Below are positions 45,963-57,440 of a DNA stretch of 64,000 nucleotides, piece by piece; within the stretch, counting starts at the first letter, position 1; each line of letters begins with the position of its first letter. Under the pieces are notes generated by a model, which saw only the letters and a program-made list of their open reading frames with translations, did no database searches and was not told the DNA's origin. This stretch comes from Vreelandella olivaria (GTDB taxonomy: Bacteria > Pseudomonadota > Gammaproteobacteria > Pseudomonadales > Halomonadaceae): NCBI GenBank assembly GCA_004295565.1, contig AP019416.1:1364001-1428000 (forward strand), in the 5' to 3' direction. The translations under genes were made by a program, and so were the position numbers.

Positions 45963-48900
45963 ATGCACTACGTTGCGATTGAAGAGAGTCGGCAGGATCT
46001 TTTGAAGCAGCTCCATGAGCGGTTAAATGCGCGGTTAGACCCCGCTCGCGCCGCCACGGTGGATGCTTTTGCTCGGCACTTTTATGCCACCGTGCCGGTG
46101 GAAGACCTAGTGGATCGTCGCCTGGACGATCTGTATGGCGCAACGCTGTCGGTCTGGCAGTTTTTGCAGCATCATGACCCGCGAAGCCCCAAGGTACGGG
46201 TATTTAACCCGGATTTTGAAGAGCATGGCTGGCAGTCGACGCATACCTTTGTCGCCGTTCTTCACGAAGATATGCCGTTTCTGGTCGATTCGGTGCGTAT
46301 CGAGCTCAACCGCCGCGGCTTGACCGTGCACGCCATTCAAAACGCCGTGCTGGCGGTCGCCCGTGATGAGCGCCATCAGCTACAGGCGCTGGCCTCGCCC
46401 AGGGCAGAAAACGCGCCAGAAGCGCGCGAGTCGCTGATTGTGATTGAGGTAGATCGGCATACCGATGTGGCGTTCCTCGAGAAAATTGAAAGCAATCTAA
46501 ATGACGTGCTTCGCGATGTACGTACCGCCGTGGGTGATTTCGATGCCATGTGTTCGCAAATCACCGCATCGATTCAAGAACTCGAGAAAAACTGCCCGCC
46601 GCAGATTGACCCAGATGACCACGAAGAGGCGATTGCCTTTTTGGAGTGGATGCTCAAGGACAACTTTACGTTCCTGGGCTATGACGAGTATCTGCTCGAA
46701 GGTGGCGAGTTAAAGCGTGACGCGGATAGCGTGCTGGGCGTGTTCCGCCTGGATCAGCCGCGCTACTGCGAGCGGATTCGCACCGAGGAGGGGTGGACGA
46801 ACATAACGATTATGTGTTGGTACCGCAGCTACTGTCGTTTGCCAAAAGCGCCCACCACTCCCGGGTACACCGCCCTACCTATCCTGACTACATCACCGTT
46901 GACCGTTACGACGACGACGGCAATGTGATTGGTGAGCGGCGATTCTTTGGTCTGTTTACCTCCACGGTATATAACGAGTCGCCGCGCAATATTCCGCTGC
47001 TGCGCCGCAAGCTAAAAGCGGTGATGGATATTGCCGGATTCAACCCCAAGGGCACAACGGCAAACAGCTACTCCAGGTGCTGGAAGTCTACCCCGGGATG
47101 ATCTGTTCCAGATTGATACCGAGTCACTGGCCAGTACTGCGCTGGGTATTCTCAATATCCGCGAGCGCCGCCAGGTGCGACTGTTTATCCGCGCGGATAT
47201 CAGCGGTAAGTTCTACTCCTGCCTGGTATTTGTACCCCGTGACGTGTTCTCCACGGATCTGCGCCAGCGGATTCAAAACGTGCTGTGCGACGAGTTAGAC
47301 GCCCACTTTGGCGACTTCAATACTTATTTGTCTGAATCAGTGCTGGCGCGTATTCAGTTGATTCTGCGCTTTAATGGCGACGCACCCAGCGACTACGACC
47401 TCAAGCGTTTGGAGAGCAAAGTGTCGCGGCTGGCGCGCAGTTGGCGCGACGAGCTGCAGAACGCCATGATCGAAGGCTTCGGTGAAGAGCGCGCCAACAA
47501 CCTGATGGATCAATTCCGCGAGGCATTCTCGGCCAGCTACCGTGAAGACTTCTCCGCCCGCACCGCGGTATTCGATGTTCAGCACCTGCTGACACTGGAT
47601 AGCGAGAACGATCTCTCGCTGTCGCTCTATCGGCCACTAGAAGAGCAGGGTGGCGGCGTTAACCTGAAGCTGTTCCACCGTGAATCGCAGATACCGCTCT
47701 CTGACGTGCTGCCGATGATGGAGAATCTCGGCCTGCGCGTGATCGGCGAGCGCCCCTACGATATTAACGCCCCTGAACAGCGCTACTGGATTCACGATTT
47801 CGAGCTAGAGCATAGCGGTGCGGACGTCAGCCTGGGCGATATGCGCGATGTATTCACGGAAGCGTTTAAGCGCATTTGGAGTGGCGAAGCCGACAACGAT
47901 GCCTTTAACCGCCTGATCATCGGCGCTGGGCTGGATTGGCGCGAAGTGGCCATGCTGCGTGGCTATGCACGTTATTTGAAACAGATCCGCTTCGGCATGT
48001 CCCAGGACTATATTGCGGCCACGCTGGCCAACTATCCGGGCATTACCCGTGAGCTGGTTGAGCTATTTCGCCTGCGCTTTAATCCTGAGCGCCAGAGCCA
48101 TGCCACCGATGAGTGCATCGCCAGCTTAAATGAGCGCTTGGAAGGGGTGGCCAGCCTTAACGACGACCAGTTGCTGCGCCGCTTTATGGAGCTGATCCTT
48201 GCCACCCTGCGTACCAACTACTACCAGCTTGCTGAGGGTGGGCGCTTTAAGGATTACATCGCCTATAAACTGGAGCCTTCAAAGGTCACCGGCATGCCCA
48301 AGCCGCGGCCGATGTTTGAGATTTTGTCTGCTCGCCGCGGGTGGAAGGTGTTCACCTGCGTGGCGGCAAAGTGGCCCGCGGCGGCTTGCGCTGGTCGGAT
48401 CGCTTTGAAGATTACCGCACCGAAGTGCTGGGGCTGGTGAAAGCGCAGCAGGTGAAGAACGCCGTTATCGTCCCAGTGGGCGCTAAAGGCGGCTTTGTGT
48501 GTAAACGCATGCCGGAAAATGCCAGCCGTGATGTCGTCCAGAAAGAGGGCATCGCCTGTTACCAAATCTTTATCCGTGCGCTGCTGGATGTCACCGATAA
48601 TCTGGTGGGCGGCGATGTTGTGCCACCGGAAAATGTCGTCCGCCACGATGAGGACGATGCTTACCTCGTCGTAGCCGCCGACAAAGGCACCGCTACCTTC
48701 TCTGATATTGCCAACGAGATATCCATTGAGTATGGCCACTGGCTGGTGATGCCTTTGCCTCCGGCGGTGCCAACGGCTATGACCATAAAAAAATGGGGAT
48801 CACCGCGCGGGGTGCCTGGGAGTCGGTTAAACGCCACTTCAAGAATCTCGATGTGGATACCCAGCGCGATCTGTTTAGCGTGGTGGGGATCGGCGATATG

Positions 48901-50781
48901 GCCGGCGATGTGTTTGGTAACGGCATGCTGCTCTCCGACAAGATTCAGCTGGTGGGCGCCTTTAACCACCTGCATATCTTTGTCGACCCCAACCCGGATG
49001 CCGAGGCGTCGTTTGCTGAGCGCAAGCGATTGTTTGCATTGCCGCGCTCCAGCTGGGAAGACTACAGTCAGGAACTGATCTCCGCCGGTGGCGGCATCTT
49101 TAGCCGTAGCGCCAAGTCGATTGCTATCACGCCTGAGATGCAGCAGGTTTTTGGTATCAAAGAGGAGCGCCTGTCGCCTAATGAACTGATCCGCGCCATG
49201 CTCAAATCCAAGGTGGACTTGATCTGGAACGGCGGTATCGGTACCTACGTGAAGGGCTCTGACGAAACCGATGCCGATGTGGGTGACAAAGCCAACGACA
49301 CCCTACGCATCAACGGCAACGACTTGAACTGCCGGGTGGTCGGCGAGGGCGGCAACCTTGGTTTGACCCAGCGCGGGCGCATGGAAGCCGCTGCCAAGGG
49401 CGTACGCGTTTACACCGATTTCATTGATAACGCGGGCGGGGTGAACTGCTCTGACCACGAGGTCAATATCAAGATCCTGATCGATGAAGTGGTCAAACGC
49501 GGCGACATGACCGACAAGCAGCGTAATCAGCTGCTGGCGGAAATGACCGACGAGGTGGGGGATCTGGTCATCCTGGATAACTACCGCCAAAGTCAGGCGC
49601 TGGATCTGTCGGCCATCCTTTCCGATTATTCGATGGGCCCTTATCGCCGTTTTATCAGCGAACTGGAAGCATCCGGGCAAATTGATCGTGAGCTGGAGTT
49701 CCTGCCCACCGATGAGGTGCTCAAAGAGCGCACCAGCAACGGTCAAGGGATGCGCCTGCCGGAGCTGTCGGTACTGATCTCCTACGCCAAGAGCACCTTG
49801 AAAGGTGACTTGATCACCTCTGACGTACCGGACGATCAATATATTCACCGTCACCTGGAGCGGCTGTTCCCATCAGTGCTGGTGGAGCGCTTTAAAGACG
49901 AGATGTACGAGCACCGTCTTAAGCGTGAAATCGTCGCTACCCAGGTCGCCAACGATCTGGTTGACCATATGGGGATCGTCTTTGTTCGCCGCCTGATGGA
50001 CTCCACTGGCGCAGGGCGCGCGGATATCGCGCGAGCCTACATTGTGGCTCGGGATAGCTTTAACTTGCCTAGCCTCTGGGCGCAAATTGAAGCCCTCGAT
50101 AACCAGGTGCCCAACCGCATTCAGTACTCGATGATGCTCGATCTGATGCGCTTGATCCGCCGAGCCACACGCTGGTTTGTGCGTCAGCACCTGGGGCTCT
50201 CGACCCAGGACACCATTGAGTACTTTGCTCCCCGCCTGGCGCAGTTGCAGGAAGGCATAGGTGAGCTACTCAGTGGTGAAGAGCTTAGCGCCTGGGATAG
50301 CCGCCGTGACGAGCTGCTGGAAGCGGGGGTACCCGAGGCCCTGGCGTCGACTGTTGCGGCGTCATCGAGCCTTTACGCCGGGCTGGGTATTATCCAAGCG
50401 GCGCGCCTGACCAATGAAAAACCCCAGCGGGTAGCGGAAGTGCTGTACGAAATTGGCAGCCGCCTGGAACTGCCGTGGATGATTCAGCAGGTAACCCAGC
50501 TGGAAGTGCGCGACGCCTGGCAGGCTCAAGCGCGGGAAACCTTCCGGGATGATATCGAGCGTCAGCAGCTTGCACTGACCACCAGTGTGCTGAAACTCGA
50601 TGCCGGTAGCCGCGATACCCAGGAGCGGGTGGCGCAGTGGCTGGATCAGCACGCTGACCTGCATCGTCGCTGGTGTCGCCTTATCGAAGAAGTGCGTGGC
50701 GGCAGTGAGGGTGGCTTTGCCCTGTTTGCGGTTGCGGTACGCGAGCTGGTGGATCTTGCCGAGAGCGATAGCGAGGCATAA
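45963..50781 (+). CDS. gdhB: NAD-specific glutamate dehydrogenase, large type, frame broken
   Basis: This catabolic enzyme deaminates glutamate to 2-oxoglutarate. At about 1,606 residues it is the 180-kDa type (P. aeruginosa GdhB-like). The long N-terminal regulatory part includes ACT-like stretches ([20 protein letters not shown]). The catalytic core has [15 protein letters not shown] with the substrate lysine and [20 protein letters not shown]. The NAD part has [19 protein letters not shown]. Breaks lie near 46790, 47060, 48340 and 48760. The start ATG at 45963 follows GAGGTGATGG. No operon partner is seen. Confidence 0.93.
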
Positions 50782-50932
50782 CGCCCCAGCGTTTATAGCG
50801 TGCCTTGTTGCATGAAGCGTGTCGGCTTGTTTAAAGCGTGTCCTGGTTCTCCACCGGGGTGCGCTTTATTGCGTTATACTGGCGGCCGTTTTCGCACCGT
50901 GTCCGTTTTGATCCTGTTCCAAGAGACTTACC

Positions 50933-51934
50933 ATGTACAACCTCGCTCGCTCGATTTTCTTTCGCGTTGATCCAGAAAGATCCCACGGCATGGCGCTGGG
51001 CGCATTGGATGCGCTGCATCGCTTGGGCGGCGTAACACGGCTATTTGGACGCCCGGTCAATGATCCTGTCGAGCTGATGGGGCTGAGGTTTGCCAATCGG
51101 GTGGGGTTAGCCGCCGGGCTGGATAAGAATGCTGACCATCTGGATGCTCTGGGCGCGCTGGGCTTTGGCTTTGTCGAAGTAGGCACCGTCACGCCCAAGC
51201 CGCAACCCGGTAACCCCAAGCCCCGACTGTTTCGCCTGGCGCAGCACGAGGCGATCATCAACCGCTTTGGGTTTAACAACAAAGGGGTAGGGCACCTGAT
51301 CCAGCAGGTTAAACAGCGCCACTACGGCGGCATTGTGGGCATCAATATTGGTAAGAACCTCACCACCTCGGTAGATCAGGCGTTGGATGATTACCTGGTG
51401 TGTTTAGACGCGGTGCACCCGTATGCGGACTACATTGCTGTGAATGTCTCGTCACCCAATACCCCAGGGCTGCGCAGCCTACAGTTTGGCGAACAGTTGG
51501 ATGCGCTATTGGGGCCGATTCGAGCACGCGCCACAGAGCTCAATGGCCAAACGGGCCGCAACGTACCATTGCTGATTAAGATTGCCCCGGATATGAGCGC
51601 TGAAGAAGTAGCCTTAATGGCGGCAAGTATCGAGCGCAACGCCCTTGATGGCGTGATTGCTACTAATACCACGGTTTCCCGTGAGGCCGTGCAGGGCGAT
51701 CCCCAAGCGGATGAGGCCGGCGGGCTCTCTGGGAAACCGGTCTTTGAGGCATCCAATCGTGTGATTCGCCAACTGCGTGAGCATCTTCCCTCGCTGCCGA
51801 TAATCGGCGTTGGCGGTATCGATAGTGCCGCTGCCGCTCAGGCCAAAATCGCCGCTGGAGCAGATTTAGTACAGCTCTATTCAGGCTTGATCTACCAAGG
51901 CCCGAAGCTGGTGGGGAGTGCGCCAGAGCATTAA
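50933..51934 (+). CDS. pyrD: Dihydroorotate dehydrogenase (quinone), class 2
   Basis: This membrane-associated enzyme oxidises dihydroorotate in pyrimidine synthesis with quinone as acceptor. The N-terminal membrane-binding segment MYNLARSIFFRVDPERSHGM marks class 2. The FMN site and active-site serine appear in AVNVSSPNTPGLRSLQ, and the C-terminal IGVGGIDSAAAAQAKIAAGA binds FMN phosphate. The frame is intact at 333 residues. It is separated from the convergent rmf gene by a 15-bp tandem repeat. Confidence 0.95.
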   Translation: MYNLARSIFFRVDPERSHGMALGALDALHRLGGVTRLFGRPVNDPVELMGLRFANRVGLAAGLDKNADHLDALGALGFGFVEVGTVTPKPQPGNPKPRLFRLAQHEAIINRFGFNNKGVGHLIQQVKQRHYGGIVGINIGKNLTTSVDQALDDYLVCLDAVHPYADYIAVNVSSPNTPGLRSLQFGEQLDALLGPIRARATELNGQTGRNVPLLIKIAPDMSAEEVALMAASIERNALDGVIATNTTVSREAVQGDPQADEAGGLSGKPVFEASNRVIRQLREHLPSLPIIGVGGIDSAAAAQAKIAAGADLVQLYSGLIYQGPKLVGSAPEH

Positions 51935-51952
51935 AGGCTTTAACGACTGAAG

Positions 51953-52007
51953 CGCCAGCCGCTGGGACGCCAGCCGCTGGGACGCCAGCCGCTGGAACGC
52001 CAGCCGA
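51953..52007. repeat. 15-bp tandem repeat between pyrD and rmf
   Basis: CGCCAGCCGCTGGGA is repeated from 51953 for about 3.6 units. The first two copies are exact, the third has one change, and the last is partial. Each unit holds the imperfect palindrome CCAGCCGCTGG. It begins 19 bp after the pyrD stop. Confidence 0.92.
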
Positions 52008-52036
52008 TAAAAAGCCCACCGATTAAAGTGGGCTCA
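52008..52036 (-). terminator. Terminator after rmf
   Basis: AGCCCAC and GTGGGCT pair at 52013-52034. On the minus strand the stem is followed by TTTTTATCGG, so it ends rmf transcripts. Confidence 0.8.
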
Positions 52037-52074
52037 CTTGAAACCTTCGTTCAGACGTAAAGAAAAATAAAACG

Positions 52075-52283
52075 TTAAGTCATGACCATGGGATTTTTGT
52101 GGATACCGGAGATGCCGGTCATTCCATCCCACTGGTCGCCGCGACCTTCACGCCAACCGCTCATCCAGTATTCGCGTAAATTGATATCTTGACTGGGACA
52201 GTCATCACGAGAACGACCCGATACACCCGCTTTGTAGCCGTGGACATAAGCCCGCTGGAAGCGATCACGTTTTGCCGTTTCAT
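52075..52283 (-). CDS. rmf: Ribosome modulation factor, one frame break
   Basis: This small basic protein turns 70S ribosomes into dormant 100S dimers in stationary phase. The restored start MKRQKRDRFQRAYVHGY is at 52283, with AGAGG upstream; one A is missing near 52270. The rest, GYKAGVSGRSRDDCP then REYWMSGWREGRGDQWDG, is canonical, ending SGIHKNPMVMT. The restored length is about 69 residues. In Pseudomonas it also lies between pyrD and rlmL. Confidence 0.94.
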
Positions 52284-52631
52284 TGGCTAACCTCTTTTCA
52301 CGAAAGCCTTTGATAAGAAATAGGATATTGTCGAATCTATTCGCAAAACATGTCCGAAAATATCCATTATTCCGAGAGCTTGCTTCAAGAGCGAGTCGCC
52401 GCCTCAACTCCAATGTCTAGCACTCACGAGCTGAACGGGTCGAGTGGCGATCTCATTCAAATCATAGGCCGAGTCTTAAATCGACCCTGACAGGTAACGC
52501 ATGCGTTTTTCAGTAGCTACTCTCTTATTGTTAGACCATGATGGGGTCATCTGTCGACTACCAATTTGTCATAAAACGTAAACTCATTTGTTATATACAG
52601 GAATTCCGCGCCTTTCGGTGCCGCTATTATC
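52284..52631. other. Divergent promoter region, rmf and rlmL
   Basis: No gene is seen. TTGTCA at about 52567, followed 17 bases on by TGTTAT, may be the rlmL promoter. Confidence 0.4.
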
Positions 52632-54866
52632 ATGATCGAGTCGAACCAAACCGCTCCGCTAAATTTGCTTGCCACCTGCCCCAAAGGCATCGAAGGCCTG
52701 CTCCACGATGAACTCATAGCGCTGGGCGCCACGCCGGGCAAAACCACGGTGTCTGGGGTGTACTTCACTGCCAGTCAGGCCATTGCCTACCGCGTATGCC
52801 TATGGTCACGATTAGCTAACCGGGTGATTTTAACCCTGGTGCGCGAATCGATGATCGACACCGCCGAGCAGGTGCGCGATGTCGTCGCACGCATTGCCTG
52901 GACGCAGCACTTGGCGCCAGGTAACACGCTGGCGGTGGATTTCCACGGCCGCAGCGAACAGATTCGCCACACCCGCTTTGGCGCGCAAACCGTTAAAGAC
53001 GGTGTGGTTGATGCTCTGCAGTTGGCCGGGCAGGAACGCCCCAATGTTGATACCAAAACCCCGGATCTGCGCATCTACGCACATTTGCACCGTATGAACT
53101 TGACCATTGGGCTGGATCTCTCTGGGGAAAGCCTGCACCGCCGAGGCTATCGCCGGGATGTGGGCCATGCGCCGCTAAAGAGAACTTGGCCGCTGCACTG
53201 TTAGTGCGTGCGGGTTGGCCAGAGCGCTTAAAGGCGGGAGAGCCATTGATTGATCCGCTGTGCGGCGCAGGCACGCTGCTCATTGAAGCCGCCATGATGG
53301 CCGCCGACCAGGCGCCAAACCTGAACCGCGAACGGTTCGGTTTTCACGGTTGGGCAGGGCATGATGACGAGGCGTGGCGGGAGCAGAAGCGTGAAGCCGA
53401 AGCGCGCGCGTCGATTGGCCGTAAGCGCTGCAAAGCCCAGCTATTAGGCTTCGACCAGAGCCCGGCAGCGCTCAATGCGGCGAAAGCCAATGCCATGCGC
53501 GCAGGCATTCCAGCCTTGATTACCCTCCATGGGCAGAGCCTTGCCCAACTTACTCGGCCCGAAACACTCACCGCCGAACGTGGCCTGCTGATCACCAATC
53601 CTCCTTACGGCGAACGGCTGGGCGAGCTGCCTGAACTGGTGCGTCTCTACGCTCAGCTGGGTGAGAAAGCCAAAGCGCTATTCCCTGGCTGGACGCTGGC
53701 GGTATTTACCGGTAATCCCGATCTCGGCCACCGGCTGGGGATGCGTGCGCACAAACAGTACGCACTTAAAAACGGTGCCTTGGATGCCAAGCTGCTGCTT
53801 ATGGAGGTGGGGGCGCCGAGCACCTGCCTGCCGTTAGCGATACAAAGCCTGTTCAGAGCGAGAGCGGTGCAGTGGCGGCGCCTAGTGAAGAGGTTAGCGA
53901 AGAGCACACGGCTCATAAAAACCAAGACAATGCCCAGATGTTTGCCAATCGGCTGATCAAAAATCAGAAGCGGCTGAAAAAGTGGCTGAAGCAGAGCGGC
54001 GAAACCAGCTATCGCGTCTATGACGCCGATATGCCCGAGTACGCTTTGGCGGTGGATCGCTACGGTGATCGCGTGCATGTGCAGGAGTACGCGGCGCCCA
54101 GTTCGGTCAATCCGGCTCAGGCGCAAAAGCGCTTATACGATGCCCTGGAGGTTATGCCCGAGGCGCTCAATGTTGATGCCAGCAAGATCTATATCAAACG
54201 CCGCGAACGCCAAACCGGCAGCGCCCAGTATCAAAAGCGTGCCGCTAGTGGCGAGCGTTTTGAGGTGCAGGAGGGTGAAGCTCGGCTCTGGGTGAACCTG
54301 CGTGATTACCTGGATACCGGGCTGTTTCTTGACCACCGACCGGTACGGCGGATGCTGGGCGAAATGGCTCGCGGCAAGCGCTTTTGAACCTGTTCTGCTA
54401 CACCGCTACGGCAACGGTGCAGGCGGCGTTAGGCGGCGCTAGCGACAGCGTCAGCGTAGACATGTCCAACACCTACCTGGAGTGGGCGAAAGATAACTTT
54501 GCGCTCAATAAGCTGGACACCCGCTTGCATCGTGTGGTGCGGGATGACTGTTTCCGTTGGCTGGAGACCGCTAACGCCGAATTCGATTTGATCTTTATGG
54601 ATCCACCGACATTCTCAAACTCCAAGAAAATGCGCGATACTCTCGACGTACAGCGTGATCATCCGCGGCTTGTGGAGCTGGCGATGGCGCGATTGGCGCC
54701 CGGAGGCACGTTAGTGTTTTCTAATAACCAGCGCCGCTTTAAACTGGATGAAGCACTCAGCGAGCACTACGTCGTTGAGGATATCACCGGGCGCAGTTTC
54801 GACCCCGATTTTCAGCGGCGCACTAACCTACACCATGTGTTTTTACTTCGACATAAGGCGCCATAA
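52632..54866 (+). CDS. rlmL: Bifunctional 23S rRNA methyltransferase RlmKL, frame broken
   Basis: This fusion enzyme makes m2G2445 (RlmL half) and m7G2069 (RlmK half) in 23S rRNA. The N-terminus has a THUMP domain (CPKGIEGLLHDEL start, then LAVDFHGRSEQIRHTRFGAQ). The RlmL methyltransferase has DPLCGAGTLLIEAA and the NPPY motif (LLITNPPYGERLGE). The RlmK half has NLFCYTATATVQAAL and IFMDPPTFSNSKKM. Breaks are near 53190, 53900 and 54385. Restored length is about 744 residues. Confidence 0.94.
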
Positions 54867-54878
54867 GAGAGCTCTTGC

Positions 54879-55213
54879 ATGATTCAGCTATCGCTTTATA
54901 CAACGATGGGCTGCCACCTGTGCAGCCAATTAGAAGCGCTGGTGACCGCACTGACGAATCAAAAGTGTGGCTGCACCATATCGAGATTAGTGACGACGAA
55001 GCGCTGGTTGAACGCTACGGCGTGCGGATACCGGTGATCGTGGATGGTGAAGGCAATGAGCTGGATTGTGGCTTTGAGTTAGAGCGTTTAAGCGCCTGGT
55101 TGCGCGAGCGCGGCTGGCTGGATGAAGCGGCGCTGGCAGAGTTAACGGCGCTACCCGACACTACGCCGCCTAAAGGCGCCCATAAGCGCGATGGGCGACG
55201 TTTTCTGGGTTAA
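54879..55213 (+). CDS. Glutaredoxin-family protein, one frame break
   Basis: This small thioredoxin-fold protein has the active-site motif CHLC (MGCHLCSQLEALV) near residue 12. The cis-proline part reads YGVRIPVIVDG. The ATG at 54879 gives MIQLSLYTTMGCHLC, and a break near 54965 leads to VWLHHIEISDDEALVERYG. The restored length is about 111 residues. It resembles the DUF836/glutaredoxin-2-like group. The C-terminus is polar and basic. It follows rlmL by 12 bp and is probably cotranscribed. Confidence 0.8.
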
Positions 55214-55233
55214 AACCGGGGCGAGTGAGGCGG

Positions 55234-55515
55234 CTAAAGCACATCCAGCAGCGAGAGCTGGCGCATGGCTTCCTGGCCTTCAGGCGTATGGTCGGCCACT
55301 TCCAGTACCTTGCGAAAACCCCGTGAGGACTGGATAGTGGTCTCGTCCTCCAACCACATATGGGCTTGATCCAGCGTATCGGCTAGCTGATGTTTCAGTC
55401 CACCAAACTGGGTGCCGATTTGGCCCCAGGCACGGCTGAAAATCCAGTCACCAAACATATCCTGGTGAATATGAACCAACACATAGTCATGGTTGGTTTC
55501 CCAGCGTACGATCAC
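55234..55515 (-). CDS. Small WGR-like protein
   Basis: This protein of 93 residues has an intact frame. The middle, DMFGDWIFSRAWGQIGTQFG, resembles a WGR domain (usually W-x-L-x-R-x-W-G-R-I-G). The WGR of the name is WGQ here. The rest, LEVADHTPEGQEAMRQLSLLDVL, is helical. WGR domains occur in PARPs and in MolR-like bacterial proteins; here it stands alone. Its ribosome site is GGAGAG. The function is unknown. Confidence 0.6.
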   Translation of the reverse strand: MIVRWETNHDYVLVHIHQDMFGDWIFSRAWGQIGTQFGGLKHQLADTLDQAHMWLEDETTIQSSRGFRKVLEVADHTPEGQEAMRQLSLLDVL

Positions 55516-55613
55516 AACACTCTCCTTACTTAGCCTTTAAAAGATAGCCTTTAAACACGCCTGCCCATCAAGCCGTCGCGGGCGTATTGTAAAGCCCGGA
55601 TACCAAAACGCCT

Positions 55614-56756
55614 ATGAAACTTATCGTCGACGCCAATATCCCCGCTGCCGAACGCTGTTTCGGCCATTTCGGTTCGCTCACCCGCGTGCCTGGGCGGGAG
55701 ATAAATGCCGCCCACCTGCAGAATGCTGATGCGCTTATCGTGCGTTCGATTACCCAGGTCAACGATCAGCTAATTGCCGATAGCCCCGTGCGCTTTGTGG
55801 GTACTTGCACCATCGGCATGGATCATATCGATCAGGCAGCGCTTGCCCAGCGCGATGTCGCCTTCGCCAGTGCGCCAGGCTGCAACGCCGAAGCGGTGGT
55901 GGATTATGTACTGAGCAGCCTACTGACGCTTGCAGAACGGGATGGTTGGTTATTGAGCGAGCGCACAGTGGGCGTTGTGGGGGTGGGTAATGTAGGCAGC
56001 CGACTCCAGGCGCGACTAACCGCCATGGGCGTGGCAACGATGGTCTGTGACCCCCCGCGAGCAGAAGTGGAGTCGCAGCAAGGGTTTCACTCCTTAGATG
56101 CTCTAATCGAGCGCTCTGACGTGCTCTGCCTGCATACACCGTTGACCCAAGCTGGCCCTCACGCGACCTACCAACTGCTCAATGCCCAGCGCATTGAGGA
56201 GTTGGCACCGGTTGTGTGCTGCTCAATGCGGGGCGTGGCGACTGTGTGGATGGCTTAGCGCTGCGTAGTCGTTTGGCGAGCAAGGGCGATATCAGTGCGG
56301 TACTGGACGTCTGGGAAGAGGAGCCCGGTATCGACGCAGGCTTGCGTGATCTGGTCTCTTTAGCCACGCCACATATTGCCGGGCATAGCCTGGACGGTAA
56401 GCTACGCGGCACCTGGATGATTCAGCAGGCGCTGGCCCGCCACTGCGACCAGCCCAGCGAGTTGACGTTTGCTGATATCTGCCCATCACCCGCCCTCGCG
56501 TCGCTGCATTTGCAGCGCGCGCTACCTGGAAGATGCCCTGCGGCTCTGTATGCGAGCGGTATATGACGTGCGCCGCGACCACGATGCGCTTCAGCGCCAA
56601 ACGCAGCATCACGGTATGCGCAAAGGCTTTGATGACTGCCGCGCCAACTACCCGCTGCGGCGTGAATTCGCCACGCTCAATGTGCAGCTATCAGGGGAGG
56701 CGTTAGTGCTAGAAGGTATCTTGCGTGGGGCAGGGTTTAATGTGAGTAGCAACTAA
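55614..56756 (+). CDS. pdxB: Erythronate-4-phosphate dehydrogenase PdxB, frame broken
   Basis: This NAD enzyme acts second in pyridoxal phosphate synthesis. The N-terminal MKLIVDANIPAAERCFGHFG and the Rossmann motif VGVVGVGNVGSRLQ are clear, and catalytic parts are LLNAGRGDCVDG and ATPHIAGHSLDGK. The C-terminal PdxB-specific part has RAVYDVRRDHDAL and KGFDDCRANYPLRREF. Breaks are near 56215 and 56520. Restored length is about 380 residues. Confidence 0.94.
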
Positions 56757-56878
56757 ATGATAGAGAGTGTAAGTGCTTGCAGTGCCTGAACGTACTTGTT
56801 TCGAGATGCAAAAGAAAGCTAGACATTTGTAATCACGAGTGTATTTATGAGTACGAATAAACCGTTATTAGAGCAATT

Positions 56879-56907
56879 TTGACGCTTTGGTGTTCTGACG
56901 CTATAGT
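56879..56907 (+). promoter_or_regulatory. Sigma-70 promoter of the toxin-antitoxin pair
   Basis: TTGACG and TATAGT are spaced 17 bases apart, 31 bp before the antitoxin start. A seven-base direct repeat TGACGCT lies within it and may be part of an autoregulatory site. Confidence 0.7.
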
Positions 56908-56937
56908 GATAAAACGTTACGGAATTTGGAAAACATC

Positions 56938-57170
56938 ATGAGTGAGACATCGAAGCGTTCCACAGTTTATTTTGATCCTCAGTTACACGCTGCGTTGCGG
57001 TTGAAGTCAGCACATACGCATCGTTCGGTATCAGATATTGTTAACGATGCTGTTCGTATGGCACTTGCTGAGACCAAGAAGATTTGGCGGCATTCGAGGA
57101 ACGGGTTTCCGAGCCAACAGTAAGCTATGAAGCGTTCCTGGACGATTTGAAGGCCCATGGCAAATTATAA
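56938..57170 (+). CDS. RelB/RHH-type antitoxin, one frame break
   Basis: This is the antitoxin of a type II pair. The N-terminal ribbon-helix-helix reads KRSTVYFDPQLHAALRLKSA and HRSVSDIVNDAVRMALAE. The frame breaks near 57082 (one base), after which EDLAAFEERVSEPTVSYEAF leads to the stop at 57170. The restored length is about 78 residues. It overlaps the toxin start by 14 bases. Confidence 0.88.
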
Positions 57171-57420
57171 GCTTGTCTTCAAGAAATCTGTTTCCAAAGA
57201 TTTTCGGCCAATTCCTAACAAAGACGTGACCCGCATTCTTCAGCGTATAGAGGAATTACAGGAAGATCCCCGCCCTATCGGTAGTGAAAAGCTTTCAGGG
57301 CAAGAGCGCTACCGCATTCGGCAGGGTGTCTATAGAATCATATATGAAGTAGTAGATGAGCTTCTTATCGTGACTGTCGTAAAGGTTGGGCACCGAAAGC
57401 ATGTCTATAAGCGTAGCTAA
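57157..57420 (+). CDS. RelE/ParE-family toxin
   Basis: This toxin has 87 residues and an intact frame. The RelE fold is seen in MANYKLVFKKSVSKDFRPIP, DPRPIGSEKLSGQERYRIRQG and VYRIIYEVVDELLIVTVV, ending with VGHRKHVYKR. The basic and tyrosine residues near the C-terminus (R-x-G-x-Y-R, HRKHVY) are typical of mRNA-cutting RelE toxins. Whether it cleaves mRNA or acts as ParE cannot be told. It overlaps the antitoxin. Confidence 0.88.
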   Translation: MANYKLVFKKSVSKDFRPIPNKDVTRILQRIEELQEDPRPIGSEKLSGQERYRIRQGVYRIIYEVVDELLIVTVVKVGHRKHVYKRS

Positions 57421-57440
57421 CGCTTCTGATGTCAAACCCA

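Noticed and set aside
49303-49854. Open frame of 183 codons opposite gdhB
   Set aside because: It is antisense to the conserved catalytic core and has no supporting features.
51663-52019. Minus-strand open frame with AGVPA repeats
   Set aside because: The repeat protein is just the translation of the 15-bp tandem repeat and then runs antisense through pyrD.
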